A DNA stretch of 64,000 bases from assembly GCA_039707465.1 (NCBI GenBank), contig CM077645.1, forward strand, positions 166,464,003 to 166,528,002, in the 5' to 3' direction. The DNA comes from Rhabdophis nuchalis. Its lineage: Eukaryota; Chordata; Lepidosauria; Squamata; Natricidae. Below are positions 34,540 through 46,579 of the stretch, one piece after another (position 1 is the first letter of the stretch; the number at the start of each line of letters is the position of its first letter). Both the position numbers and the translations under genes were made by a program. Under the pieces are notes generated by a model that saw only the letters and a list, made by a program, of their open reading frames with translations, searched no databases and was not told where the DNA came from.

Positions 34540-34545
34540 GTGAGT
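34448..34545. repeat. (CA)n then (GA)n microsatellite
   Basis: About 9 CA units followed by about 35 GA units and a few GAGT. Confidence 0.97.
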
Positions 34546-34549
34546 GTTG

Positions 34550-36070
34550 GTTTCACATTTGAAGCAAAATGTTTTATTTCTAAAATATGTACCCAATATG
34601 GCACTTGAAATGATCTCATATCTAGGTGCCGGTATATCAAAAATAACTGATGAGACTAATCTTCAGAAACTCCATTGCAGCACTCAATAGATAAACATTA
34701 CTTGAAAATAACAACAGCAAATTACAAGCTGTATGCTTGAAAAAGAATCTGTGTCAATATTAGTTCAATTACAATCAGGGAACAAGATCGAACAACACTG
34801 CGGGGGTTCATCAGAAGAAAAAAATCATTCTACTATATGCATAGAATTACACATACTTTATCTTCTCTTAGCAAACATCTGGTCTTGTTTTATTTTTTAA
34901 ATAGTATACTATACATTCTCAGCAAGGTTGCAGATTTTGCCTAGAATATTTATGCCATAATATTTGTTTATTAACTATTTATAATGTATTTTATCCATTT
35001 TACATCATTAAAATACGTAATCACAAAGTAGGAAAGAATTTAAAAGGTGTTTTTATATTGTATATAAAACTGTTTAAAGAGTAATACCAATTCTCTCTTG
35101 TCACTTAAAATAAAGCATCATTTTGTGTTTTATTAAAGGGTGTTGAACTACTATTTCATTTTCTGAAACATTTCTGATCAGAAAACTTTTTGTGAGAGAT
35201 TTTAATGGAGAAAATGCATTAATCCTCACAATTTGGCTTGCAAGCAAGTTATTTATAACATACTTCAATATACAGTTGCAGTGCTATTGTCTACTATTGT
35301 TTCATGACCAGGTGCAGGATATTCAAACCGAGCCAACATGATTACTTAAAAAGTCCTTCATGGCTGTAAAATTAACTACTGGCATAATTTCAAGGTTATT
35401 TTCTCTTCAATACCACTATGAGCTATTTCTCACAGAAATTATTTCAGTTCTTTGCAACTATCTTCCTCCTAGCACAAAAGGTAAAAGCCTACCCTTTTTT
35501 AAGATTATGAACTCTTTAAAGACCAATTCTAAACTCTTAGATTTCAGCCCAATGATGGAAAACAATCAAAACACAAACAACAAAAAATTACACTAAATTG
35601 TAATAAGCAGGATGCTACCCAGCTTTATAATGACACTATGCAGCTTATTACAATAAATAGACTAAAAAAAATCAAAGAGAAGAGTGGCATGTATCTGGAA
35701 GAAAATGAGAACATTCATCCTGAGATCACAGCCTCATAAGAGCCCTAGCACCCATCCTTCTTCAAGAGTGGAGAAAAATCTTTGTTTTAGAGAACATTTA
35801 AATGAGGCAAGGATATGGGTTGTATGGCTGTGTAGAATATGCTTTTCTAGAGGGCAGCTGCTGTAACAGGAAAGACCCATTGGCTCCTCTTAAGTGAAAC
35901 TGTTTAATTAATCGGACTTGCCAACTCTCTGTGATCATATACAATAGGCAGAAACTATGAGAGACATGATTCTTGACAGTGAGATAGTCAGCATATAAAT
36001 TTAATAAATCAATCAATAATATCTGAGGGTCATCAATGTTGTTCTCACTCAGAAATTATGTCTGTTGCTC
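34550..36070. other. No gene recognised
   Basis: AT-rich DNA. GTCAGCATATAAATTTAATA near 35988 is a LINE or SINE 3' tail. Confidence 0.5.
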
Positions 36071-36082
36071 AGCATTTTAGAT

Positions 36083-36285
36083 CAGGGGTCTCCAACCCTT
36101 GCAACTTTAAGTCTGAAGGACTTCAGCTCCCAGAATTCTCCAGCCAGCAAAGCTGTCTGTGTCCTTCAGACTTAAAGTTGCAAACGTTGGAGACCCCTGA
36201 TCTAAAATGTGTTAGCAAAGCTGGCTGGAGAATTCCGGGAGCTGAAGTCCTTCAGACTTAAAGTTGCAAAGGTTGGAGACCCCTG
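36083..36285. mobile_element. Palindromic hAT miniature element, internally rearranged
   Basis: Outer ends CAGGGGTCTCC and GGAGACCCCTG with perfect duplication TTTTAGAT (36075-36082 and 36286-36293). It is 203 rather than 135 bases. An internal end CCCCTG (to 36199) is followed by ATCTAAAATG (36200-36209), the reverse complement of the host flank at 36073-36082. Confidence 0.9.
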
Positions 36286-36299
36286 TTTTAGATGCCTAA

Positions 36300-37560
36300 A
36301 CTCCTTTTGTTTTCTAACAGATTTTCTGGGTATGAAATAATACCCAGTTGATAATTAGGAAAGTATAAAATGCATTATTAATCTCTTTAACAAGAATATA
36401 CTGTATAAAATTATAGCACTATTGCTTGGCAGTTTAGTATAAATGTCAAAGGGTAGTTGGCTGACCATAAGTACTGCAGATAACTCAGTGAAAACAACAG
36501 GTGTTCAGTATAAAAAAGAATGAAGAATGACAAAAGCAAACATTGTGCAGTTCATAGGCACTTATTGTTAAAGGTGGGATCAGTATAAAAAGTCTGTAAA
36601 GATAAAATGATTCCAAGAAGCATCTGGCAAATATTTGACTGGCATTGATGCAAATTTGGTGAGGAATGCTGGGGCCTGCTAGAAACAAGTCAAAAATGTT
36701 TCAACAGTTTGAAGAACACCAGGGAGAAGTGCTGTTATTAATACAGAGAAACTCTAGATTTTGGATAGAATCTTGGAAGTGGACTACTCTTCCTGGAAAT
36801 TGCATTCAACTATAAAACTGTCAAAAATGTTGCTTTGCATGAGGCATGCTAATTTATTAACAGAGCAGATAACACGAGGAGTAATTATGAGGTTTGGTTT
36901 ATTTATTCCTTATATTGGCTAGGTTCTTGTGCTGTGCTAAACCATAATGTGGTTCATTTGTTTTTAGAGAAGGATATTGTGTGAACTCAGATACTATAAT
37001 TTATTTAGTCATTGCTTCTAGGAAATATCTTTTTTGAAAAACAGTAACTAATGTGGGTTTGTGCAAACCATACAATTGTTGCCCGATAGATTTGCTATTT
37101 AGCTCCCACCATGGTAAACCAAAATAAGTGGAAACGTTACACAACCATATTGAAAGCAAGGCCACACTCTCTGTGAGCTGGTCAACAATATCCAGGCTAA
37201 ATGAAAAGTACAAACCATGTACATGTGGTTATGCCTATAGATCAGACATTCTTGCAAAGAAAGAGAGCAACCCAAATATATTTTCTTTCTCGTATTGGGT
37301 TTTCAGTTAAGATATTAATAAACACTGGTACTGGGAAGAATGTGGCTAACACCCACTACTGCATGACATCATTTCATGATTCATATGGTTCTGCAGCATA
37401 TACAGCAATTGTGATTTTAAGGCCTGATCTGCTTATCCGGATGGAAGGACTTAAGCATAAAGAGCAGAAAACAATGCGTACAACACAATTGTCTTCTTTT
37501 GACTTGATGACCATCATGGATTTTGGCAGGGAAATTTATGAAGACCATGTCTAATGCCAT
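36300..37560. other. No gene recognised
   Basis: AT-rich DNA. The open frame 37201-37554 (117 residues) shows no domain and no splice context that I trust. Confidence 0.5.
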
Positions 37561-37564
37561 TAGG

Positions 37565-37795
37565 AAAATCATTTATTTATTTACTGATTTACTTTATTCA
37601 TTAGATTTTATCCTGATTATTTTAAAAGTCCAGGTATCATAGCACTGTCTCTTCTAGTCTCACTACACCAACTCAATGAAATAGGCTGGAATAAAAAAGT
37701 TGGTTCAAAATCTCCCATTACTTCATTACTGAGAATGGACTTAAATCTGGGCTTCCTAAGACGTAGCCCAATGTCTTAACCACTATACCACATTG
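37565..37795 (-). mobile_element. tRNA-derived SINE
   Basis: Read on the minus strand from 37795 the head is GCAATGTGGTATAGTGGTTA with an A-box form, then AGATTTAAGTCC as a decayed B box. The body contains CTCATTGAGTTGGTG. Confidence 0.6.
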
Positions 37796-37878
37796 CAACT
37801 ACAAACTCTATCACATTGCCCTTCCTTATAGTCAACAATAGATGTAATACACCACATGGGACCAACCATTTAAGTAAT

Positions 37879-38081
37879 ATCCTGTTTCCCCAAAAATAAG
37901 ACCTCCCCAGATAATAAGCCCTCCCTGAAAATATTGCAACACAGCAGCAGCCATGCAGTGACCACGCGTGCCACCTCCTGCACCTCCAAAATAATAAGAC
38001 CTCCCCGTAAATAAGGCCAAGCACTTATTTTGGGGGTCAAAAGAAAATAAGACCCTGTCTTATTTTCGGGAAAACACGGTA
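37879..38081. mobile_element. Mariner-like miniature transposon
   Basis: The left end CCTGTTTCCCCAAAAATAAG and the right end TTATTTTCGGGAAAACACGG are imperfect inverted repeats, and TA follows the right end. AAAATAAGAC blocks are repeated inside. Assignment to the mariner/Tc1 group rests on the TA flank and end form. Confidence 0.6.
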
Positions 38082-38084
38082 GAC

Positions 38085-38795
38085 AGGATCTGCTATCGTT
38101 TTAATATTAAATATATTTAGGCCAATGCGTAACTAAGGGGCATTTTTCCATGGAAAACTAAGCATCTACACCTACTTCACACCCGCTTTGACAGATTTTA
38201 TGTTGAGATAGAATGTTGTAAATAAATACTGTTTATATTAATATCAACCAAACTGACAAAAAGCATTTCAGATCTTAGCCACTTTTCCCACATATGCCTA
38301 CCAACAATTATTGAGTGATGGCTGTGAAACAAAAGTTCTGAAATGAAATCATGACATTATAAAGAAATTGATCAGTGGTGGAATCTGAAATCTGAGGCCT
38401 TCTGGGTTTGTTAGTTGAAAAAAAATAATGGTAGCTGATCATGTCTCAAAACAGCTTTCTGTTCTGAAGCATATTTAGAAATTACATTACAAATAAGAAC
38501 TTTGGGAGGTATAGCTTAAATTTTTTTGTTTTCTTTTGTTTTCATTCATTCTATCATACTGACATAGAAATTTAGGAAAAGGATAATAATTAATGGAGCA
38601 GCAGGTAAAAAGTTAGTATTTATTGTAATGGAAGAAGAACCAAGTTATTTAACAAACAGGAACATCCTGAAGCTTAATTCCCTGAACTCTCCTATATTCT
38701 CAAAAACATCACCACATTTTAACTGATTTCTCTTCATCTCTCTCTTTACATTTCGGAACTTTTCTTAAACTCAGAGAAAAAGATAACACTCACAT
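38085..38795. other. No gene recognised
   Basis: AT-rich DNA. Confidence 0.55.
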
Positions 38796-38799
38796 ATTC

Positions 38800-39022
38800 A
38801 ATAGCAATAGCACTTAGATTTATATACCGACTCCTACTGCTTTTACAGCCCTCTCAAAGCGGTTTACAGATTCAATCTGGGTCCTCATTTTACCCACCTC
38901 AGAAGAATGGAAGGCTGAGTCAACCTTGAACCTGGTGAGATTTGATCTGCCAAATTGCAGCTAGCAGTCAGCTGAAGTAGCCTGCAGTACTGAACTCTAA
39001 CCACTGCGTCACCTTGGCTCCA
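38800..39022 (-). mobile_element. tRNA-derived SINE, squamate type
   Basis: On the minus strand the head GAGCCAAGGTGACGCAGTGG with GTTAGAG gives an A box, and AGATCAAATCTC a decayed B box. The body has GGTTGACTCAGCCTTCCATT and the tail TCTAAGTGCTATTGCTATTG. A second copy is at 49712-49950. Confidence 0.85.
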
Positions 39023-39029
39023 TTGAATA

Positions 39030-40670
39030 TATGAAGAGGTATGTAGCTTTATACAAACACATACATATTCACACATAAATATTTTTATGCAGCATCGTGC
39101 AGCACATACTTCCATTAAAGAAAATTGTCAGCAGAGCCATCTGACTCAAGCAAGCTAGTCAAATCACATGCTTTATATTTAATGCATATTTAATCTCAGC
39201 AAAAACTACTTAAATTCTATAAGTGACTTTTTTCTTTGGCTTCAAGCTTTGTTTGTTTGTTTGAGTTGCATTATTAGATGTCTTCTATTTATTCCAGAAA
39301 AGCATTCTATATAAACTGTAGCAAAAAGTGAATATTCCAGAAACTGGTAATGCCAAGAATATTGCTGACAGCCACTCTACACATTTGTTACCGCATTCTC
39401 AGCACAAGTGCCGGAATGAACATCTGCAGTGTAAAATTCAGCCCATTAGTTCCTGCAGCTTGTTAGCATATTTTAATACTGTGTTCACAGCTTTCTATTT
39501 CCATCAAGGTGTTACTAGGTGTCAGACTCTGTATTAACAAACTTTACTAATACTATCCTGTGTCCTTCTATTCTGTATTTGACAAGATCAAAAGGGAAGG
39601 GTGAATCAAATATCCAACTGACATTAAGAGAATCTTCAAACACAACATATCTGCAGGAAAAGAAAGTGTTTCATTCTTTCTGATCCTACAATTCTTTGTC
39701 ATGTCCAAAATGAATAGTGAGATTAATTGAGTTCTCCCAATTAACTACTGGTTCATACTACAGAGTATAAATCTTTATTACGATCAAAGACCAGCAATAC
39801 ACCTTACATTTAACCATATCTTAAAAAGTACTAACTTTAAGATATAATTTTTAAAATGTTAGCGTTACAAGTGGAAAATAGCATACATGTTCTCAATTTG
39901 TTCAGGTTCATACTACAAAAGATTTTGCATATGAAGATTGTGTACAATCTTTAAAAGTAGTTGTATCTTAGAAGTACACAAACATGTACAAATTAACTTC
40001 CTTAGAGTATCTATGAAAGTATTTATTTTCTGACAAATTGTATCTATCTCTTTAGAATTTCATGACATCAAATGAACATACCATGTTTCTTATTTCCATT
40101 TATTGAATCCTCTTTCCCTAACTCCTAACCTAATCAAAAGTCATGTGTTATATTCTCTGCATAGCAAGTAGGAAAAAAAGTGTGGAGAAGCAGTTATGGT
40201 GTCTCAGGTAGGAGAAGGAACTAATTTCTACTGAAGACTCCATAAACTTAAATACTCAAAAATAATAATACTAGAACTATCAAAATCAGGCATATTAATA
40301 TGCCTTGAGTTCCAATTCATGCAGAAGCCAAAAACACAAAAACCTTCAGACATCCATGCTAAATGCTAAGATATCTGTTGGTGGTTGACAAAATATTGTA
40401 ATATTGTGAAAAGAAGGGACCCTCTAGAGTGGTCAGAGTGGTTTGTGTAATTCCTGAACAGAAATAGAATTTACATGCCTTGAAATTATTCACCAACCAT
40501 TTCAAAAACACAAGAAAAATTAGTATTATAATAGATGCATTAGCTTTTACTCATAATTAATTATCCTAGATGTTCCTAAATATGGGTCTATTATTAACAT
40601 AGGATGTAAGACTAGGCTGTCATTAGCATAAAACTGATATAACAGCGGACTCCCCCCCCCCCCAGCATTC
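39030..40670. other. No gene recognised
   Basis: AT-rich DNA. Confidence 0.55.
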
Positions 40671-40679
40671 CATTTCAAT

Positions 40680-41160
40680 CTGCAAGTTCCACTATTTTGC
40701 AATTTTTTTCTGATTGCTTTTCTTCAATACTACCATCATCCAGAATAGCAGAAACGGGTATGCCATATAACATGCCAGACTTAAAAACTGTCAGTAAAAA
40801 AGACCCAAAAAAAGTCTGTGTAGTAGATGCGGCAGTACCTGAAGACAGCAGAACAGAAGGGGAAAAAACTGGAAAAGGCAAAAAATACAAAGACCTGCAA
40901 ACAGAAATAGAACAAATGGGCAAAAGAAAACAACTGGAGCACCACTTGAACACCATTGACAAATTCACTATCAGTCGATTGCAAAAGGAACCTTTATTTG
41001 AAAAGTCACAACTTTCATCCTGCGACAATATCTGTAATCTCAGCAAACATCCATGTCTGCCTATCCCAGGTCCTTGGGAAAGACTCAACAAGCAGACAAA
41101 AACGTCAAATCCAGTCTGAAAATCTGACTGACTCTGCAATGGATAATAATAGTGTGAATG
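40680..41160 (+). mobile_element. R4/Dong-like LINE, 3' nuclease end
   Basis: Translation (frame open 40697-41119) contains MPYNMPDLKTVSKKDPKKV and then VVDAAVPEDSRTEGEK, KYKDLQTEIEQM and ISRLQKEPL. These correspond to the C-terminal restriction-like endonuclease region of R4/Dong-type LINEs, where the VDxAVP and KYxDLxxEI blocks are characteristic. After the stop comes AATGGATAATAATAG, like the AAT-rich 3' tail. It is a retroelement, not a host gene. Confidence 0.7.
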
Positions 41161-41299
41161 TTATTTTGATGCTGACAATGGACCAGTGTTATCTAGTAAA
41201 CCCAAAGACTACACACCAGGTGGAAAGATTGAAGGCGGGGTCTGGTGTGTGTCAAAGCCACTGTCCTATGAAACACAGAGTATCCAAGAGTACATCTGT

Positions 41300-41690
41300 A
41301 CAATGAGCTGCTGAGAGAATATCTGAGGCAGCAGCAGACATGGGAGGAAGATCAAGCAGAGGAAGTGACATGGCAAGACAAGACTCTGCATGGGATATTC
41401 GACAGATAGCTGAGTGGCAGGCATTGGGAAATCCAACCAGTGGCTGGAAATGGCTTGACTAAAAGGCAGCACTGAGGTCCTGATCATTACAACACAATAA
41501 CAAGCCCTAAGCACCAGATCCACAGAAACACCACGAGGCAGGATCTGAGGTACAGATTATGCAGAGAGGCCTCAGAGTCCAACACAGTGCCAGGGTGTAA
41601 GAAGCAGGTAGGAAGAGTATATGCCCAGTGGCACAATCAAGGAACTACCATTGTGTATGGCAATATCTACAAATATATGGGCTAGACCAG
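41300..41690 (+). mobile_element. R4/Dong-like LINE, zinc-finger region fragment
   Basis: Broken translation shows EEVTWQDKTLHGIF upstream, then TTRQDLRYRLCREASES, PGCKKQVGRVYAQWHNQ and IVYGNIYKYMG. This is the Cys-rich stretch that normally lies just before the nuclease block in R4/Dong proteins. Here it lies after it. Stops and frameshifts show decay. Confidence 0.65.
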
Positions 41691-41691
41691 T

Positions 41692-41770
41692 AATGTCGAA
41701 CCTTTTTTGGCTTGTGTGCCAAAAGCGGGGGGAGTGCAGGGGGGTCATGCACAGGCGTGCAAAAATAGCA
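41692..41770. mobile_element. hAT element, left end only
   Basis: CAGTAATGTCGAACCTTTTT with TGTGCCAAAAGCGGGGG matches the left part of the element at 62406-62586. Confidence 0.65.
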
Positions 41771-41877
41771 TTATGGACAAAATTATTATACTAATGTATA
41801 AATTCAAACCCCAATATGATTCTGTTTCAGAATCATAACAGATATATTTCATTATGCAGTATATCAGTTTGATTATA

Positions 41878-42160
41878 GATAGTCCTTGTTTAACCACCCT
41901 TTGTTTGAAATTATGATATGTCATATATCTGGAAGATTTGAAATCATGCAAAACAGAATTCCTGTGGCAGGCAGCTCTTTCACACCATCAGCTTAAGAAG
42001 CTGGGAGATCTCTTAATGACGACAACTAAGAGTGCTGGGATTGTCATCATTGAGCAATCATTGAGCAAATCACTGATATGATGCCTTGTTTAACAACTGT
42101 TTTGCTCAATGAGTGACAAGTCCAGTAATGAATTGTTGTTGTAGGTTGAGGATACTGCTA
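41878..42160. mobile_element. DNA-transposon remnant
   Basis: ATAGTCCTTGTTTAACCACC at the left and TTGTAGGTTGAGGATACTG at the right are the inverted ends of the family at 27372-27800. Confidence 0.55.
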
Positions 42161-42164
42161 AGAA

Positions 42165-43825
42165 GCTGCAAAGAAAATGCTTGGAAAGCAACATAATAAA
42201 ACTATCTTCATCCAACAGGATTTAAAGTGGCTCATTAATAATAAAAAATATTACTTAATGTTTTCAATGGGAGAAACCAACAGAAATTTCCTTTAAGCCA
42301 TGCTTGACATGAGATGGGCAGCATATAAGTTTCATAAATAAAAAATAAATAGTAAAATAAATTTAGAAGAATGAATTACATTTGATTATCTTATATTTCA
42401 ATTTTGTGTTGATCTGAAATAAAAAAAACATGGGAAAAATCTGAAACAAACCTGTTCAATAACTTATGCATAGTACACCAACTTTGCTAGCTTTCCTGTT
42501 TCTGCATCTCCCACTTTCAAAATGTCATTTTAAAAAAGATGCTTAACAAAAGAACACATTATGTTCTAGCATCTGCTATGTCATTTTTAAAAAAACATTT
42601 CTTTGAGTGGTCCTTAGGAAAAGGAAGTATCCTATTTGAGTTCTAGGCCTAAAAAGATACAGAGAAATTTTTGTGGGATCAGGAAGAGATGTAATGAATG
42701 ACTACTATTTCCTATTTATAGACTTCTGAATAAGTGCTAAAATTTCAAGTTTCTCCAAATCTTGTCTTGAAACTCTTTAAACACTGGTCTTAGTTCGGAT
42801 TCAGAAGGGCCAATCAAACTCCAAACTGATTACCATGTAACCGCCCTTGACTTGCCAATATTAAAAAGCTTGCAATATGTTTCCCTTCTGCAAAATTTGA
42901 AATTGGTTATCTTGTTCTTCCTAATGTAAATCACATCCTGTAACAATATCCTACAGATTCTTGCTACATTTTAAAAAATACTCATTATCTGAAGAAAGTA
43001 ATACACAGAGTTCAACTTAAGTGTAAAAGGCTTTTTAGAGAGTTCGTTTATCTCCTGGCCTGATGTCACTGAGTCATTAAAAATGCACTGTGGATTTTTA
43101 TATATTGTTTTGTACAATTATTTGTAGACTCTTAAAAATCCTAGAGTCATATATGTAGAATAACAAACGGACTGTTCTTTTCTTTAAAATTACAATGGTA
43201 CAGGGCACTAGGCTATTTTCAGTCTTTTTCATTCTCAAAATGGGATCCTATTAATATTTTACAATTTCTGAATAGTGGGGTTCTCCATTTAGCTGGAACT
43301 GTAAGTTTGGTTGGTTCAACTTTGGGTGGTTTAGTAAAAAGGATTCAAAACAGGTTTGGGAATAAAAGGACCCAAAGTTTGTTCTTTTCTGCACTTCAGC
43401 CCTACATAAATTAAAATGTCATACATCATTGCTAATGAATAAAGTATTTTATTTTCAGGAGAAAAATGCAGGCAAAGTTCAGTGTTCATTTCTTGAGTAC
43501 AAGGTTAAGACACATTACCAAGATGGTCTTCAGAATAAAAAGGAAGAAACACCGAAGTCATTGGTTAGAATAGTGATTGCATTTGACTAGGGCCACTGGA
43601 GAAGAGTTATCAACAATGGGGCAATACAAACAAACATGCACAAGTACAATATACACACTCTTGTCTCTGCTCCTTATCAATCCAATTGCCTTTTTCCATT
43701 TATTAATAGACAACCTCAAGCAGAAAGTTTAACAAGTGTGCAATATTTCTAATGTCCAGCTCTACATAGAGTTATTTTAACTAATATGTTGTTAGTGAAT
43801 ATCTCAAATGAAAAAAGATATTGGA
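42165..43825. other. No gene recognised
   Basis: AT-rich DNA. 42312-42360 looks like a LINE 3' tail. Confidence 0.5.
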
Positions 43826-43829
43826 CTGG

Positions 43830-43985
43830 CAGTAGGGAATCCAAGTTCAGGCTCACCCTGAGCCATGGAAACCCAGTAGGTGAGTTAGTTTATCTCACTG
43901 GACTATCATTGCATGGAAATAAATGACAGAAGGAAACAATATCTTTACTGCCTTGAGCTCTTGAAAAAGACAAGGTGTAACTTGA
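43830..43985 (+). mobile_element. SINE-like body, degraded
   Basis: GGCAGTAGGGAATCCAAG, GAGTTAGTTTATCTCACTGG and TACTGCCTTGAGCTCTTG fit the body and tail of a squamate SINE. No clear promoter boxes remain. Confidence 0.4.
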
Positions 43986-43987
43986 AC

Positions 43988-44062
43988 AACAGAATAGAAC
44001 ACAACAGAACACTTTATTTGGCCAAATGTTATTAGACACAAAGAATTTGTCTCAATAATTAA
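43988..44062 (-). mobile_element. Snake-type L3/CR1 3' end with AGAAC-like tail
   Basis: CAGAATAGAACACAACAGAA tail next to CTTTATTTGGCCAAATG and ACACAAAGAATTTGTCTC. This is the form of the 3' end of the CR1/L3 family that seeds AGAAT microsatellites in snakes. Confidence 0.6.
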
Positions 44063-44064
44063 AA

Positions 44065-46115
44065 GATATTACAGATATATTTCCCCAGTGGACTATTGTG
44101 CATAAGTGCTTCTAATTCTGATATTTTATACCTCATTTCTCCTAACTTTGCCATGTTTAACTCTTTTCTAGATATAGTCTAATGTTGCCTCTGTCCTAGA
44201 CTCATATTCTGCATATCTTTTTTCAGTCAGATTCTGTCAAATCTCTTCCAAGACATACTTCTTTAAGGAATCTAGGTCAACTCCCAGAGGTGCTCTCATG
44301 ACACAACTTGCTGGTTAAACCCCTGACAAAAGATAAACAGAGAAACATAGTTTGCATCAAAAGAATTCAGAATCTCTATGTAGTTAAACATGCAAGAGGA
44401 AAAAGAATAAAGAAACAATGCCTTCAACAGCGTTATTATATTAAGAACAAAACTGCTTCTCAGTTTCAAGCAGAAATTCCAAAATGATGCTTTCCTCCAT
44501 CACTATTACAACAAAAAGAAATTTTGGGGGCGGGATTTGCCATAATTTGAATTTCTTTCATAAGAACAAAGAAGTACTAGAAACACTCAACACTATTAAT
44601 CTGTGTTATGATTCAGTCCACATCGATACCACTAAAAAATATGGAGAAAGTGCCAAAAATCTATATATGGAACCTTTCCTATTTCTTCCCACTTCTGAAG
44701 CATTAGCAGATAAAGAATCTGTTTTGTTAATATAGTACATAGATAAGGCTTAGTTTTAGCATTTTTGTACAACCTGCTTTGTACAAAACATGAATAATCT
44801 TGTTTTGGCCTCCATGTAATTCTGCAATAACAACAGAATTGCTCCTGGTAGATCTAATTGCACAGGTAAGTGCAGAAGAGTTATTAATATTTCTACTTTA
44901 TTATTCCACTTTTAATGTTACAAATTATATGTTATATTTTTTCCTGACTATTTACTTCCTACTCCATTATCAGTCACATTAGAAATATAAAATATAAAAT
45001 TCTGAAATAAATGGTCTTCATAATAAAATAATAAAGTTAATCTGACAATCTGAAATTAATGCAACTATTAGCTGAGATTAAAACCAAACCAAGCTAAAGA
45101 AGACAATTTTTTTTCAATTGCTAGCTCCTATTTGTCTTTTTTTGGGGGAGGGGCGAAAATTACCTCCTATTTGTCTTTTTTTTTTGGTGGGGGAAGAAAC
45201 CAGGCATGTCTAAGATATTTATGTTTTATTTTTTTTCTTGTTTGGCATTAGGCAGTGGGGATGCTCAAAATCTATCCAGCATTTTATTATGACTTCCCAG
45301 ACACATTTATCATAATATGATACCTGTTAGATAAACAATTAATGAAGGCAGATGACCTAGAATGACTATCAGGAACAGTAAAGTCTAATTATACCAGTCT
45401 GTCCCAAGAAGAAAATAATTCAGTAAATTATTTCTCAGTTACTTATCAAGTGTAGGTTAAAAAGGTAACTAAAAAGTGCTGTGCACATGTTTTATAGTAA
45501 TATCAGATCGCTTTTCTGCTCTCCATTACTCCACCTACAATTATTCTGAATATTTCAGCAACAAATCGTTGAAATCAAGATTTATAACTGCCTATAATTC
45601 TGCCCTATTCTTTCTCCCTAACATCTAGTCATAGATAAGTTTCAACTGAAATAGGTTTTGACCTGTTATCAGTAACAGAGGGCCATTTCTCAGGCCTGAT
45701 GAAGCGTAATCTGCATTGATTGTTATCTGATTAGAAGAGAATGCAGTTTGGCTTCCCCCCATTACTTAAACCAGCATCTCACTGTTCGTCCTTAGAGACC
45801 ACAGCTTCACTCAGGCAGAGAGTGTCTAGACAGTATTCATGATCCATCTGTCTGGCACAGCCAGGCTCATGGCAAACTCTATTAGAACTGGATTTTTTTT
45901 CACTCTTTCTCTCTCATTCCTCCCCCAATATTTTTTTCCTCTGTGAAGCATAATCTGACACTGAAAATTACTATCATTGTTGCAGTTCTTAAAACGGCAG
46001 TGTCAGACTTTCATTAACATCTATGCCAGACGGCTACATATTGAAATAAATGGAAGAGTAACCCAAATGAGGGTCCGTTCTTCATGCAGCACTCCTGAAA
46101 AGAAAGGAGGGAGAG
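44065..46115. other. No gene recognised
   Basis: AT-rich DNA with T-rich runs at 45105-45240. The frame at 44484-44735 has no motif. Confidence 0.5.
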
Positions 46116-46117
46116 AA

Positions 46118-46192
46118 GGTGGATGAGAGAGAGGGACGGAGGGGGACAGAGGGACGGAGGGACAGAGAGGGGGGGAGGGGGAGGGAGGGAGG

Positions 46193-46263
<71 letters not shown>

Positions 46264-46270
46264 AGAGAGA
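46118..46270. repeat. Purine tract: GGGA units grading into (GA)n
   Basis: About 150 bases of purine-rich repeats (GGGACGGA, GGGAGGGA, then about 28 GA units). Such a tract can form triplex DNA. The long frames over it are artefacts. Confidence 0.95.
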
Positions 46271-46292
46271 GATCTTAGTAATCTATCTGATA

Positions 46293-46575
46293 CAGGGATG
46301 GGTTCAGCAGGCACTACTGCTGGTTCACTCGTGTGTGTGCCATGCACAAGTGCATGCTGCGTGTGTGCGTACTTGCTGCACGTTCATGCGCATTGCTATT
46401 CAAATTGTTCTGTGCATGCGCAGAACTGAAAAACAAGATAGCAGCACCTATCGTGCCACCTGGGGCACCGGTTCAGGGACGTGGCAGGTCTGGGTCGCTG
46501 CCGGTTCCAGCAACCCAGGCCACCAAACCACTACTGGTTTGGCGAAAACAGTGAACTGGTAGAACCCACTACTGA
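46293..46575. mobile_element. hAT-like miniature transposon
   Basis: CAGGGATGGGTTCAGCAGGC at the left and GGTAGAACCCACTACTG at the right are imperfect inverted ends; the interior has GTGCATGCTGCGTGTGTGC. Confidence 0.6.
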
Positions 46576-46579
46576 TCCG

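Noticed and set aside
37201..37554. 117-codon frame
   Set aside because: No domain, no convincing splice or promoter context, AT-rich surroundings.
40697..41119. Candidate host gene of 140 codons
   Set aside because: Matches the nuclease end of R4/Dong-type LINEs.
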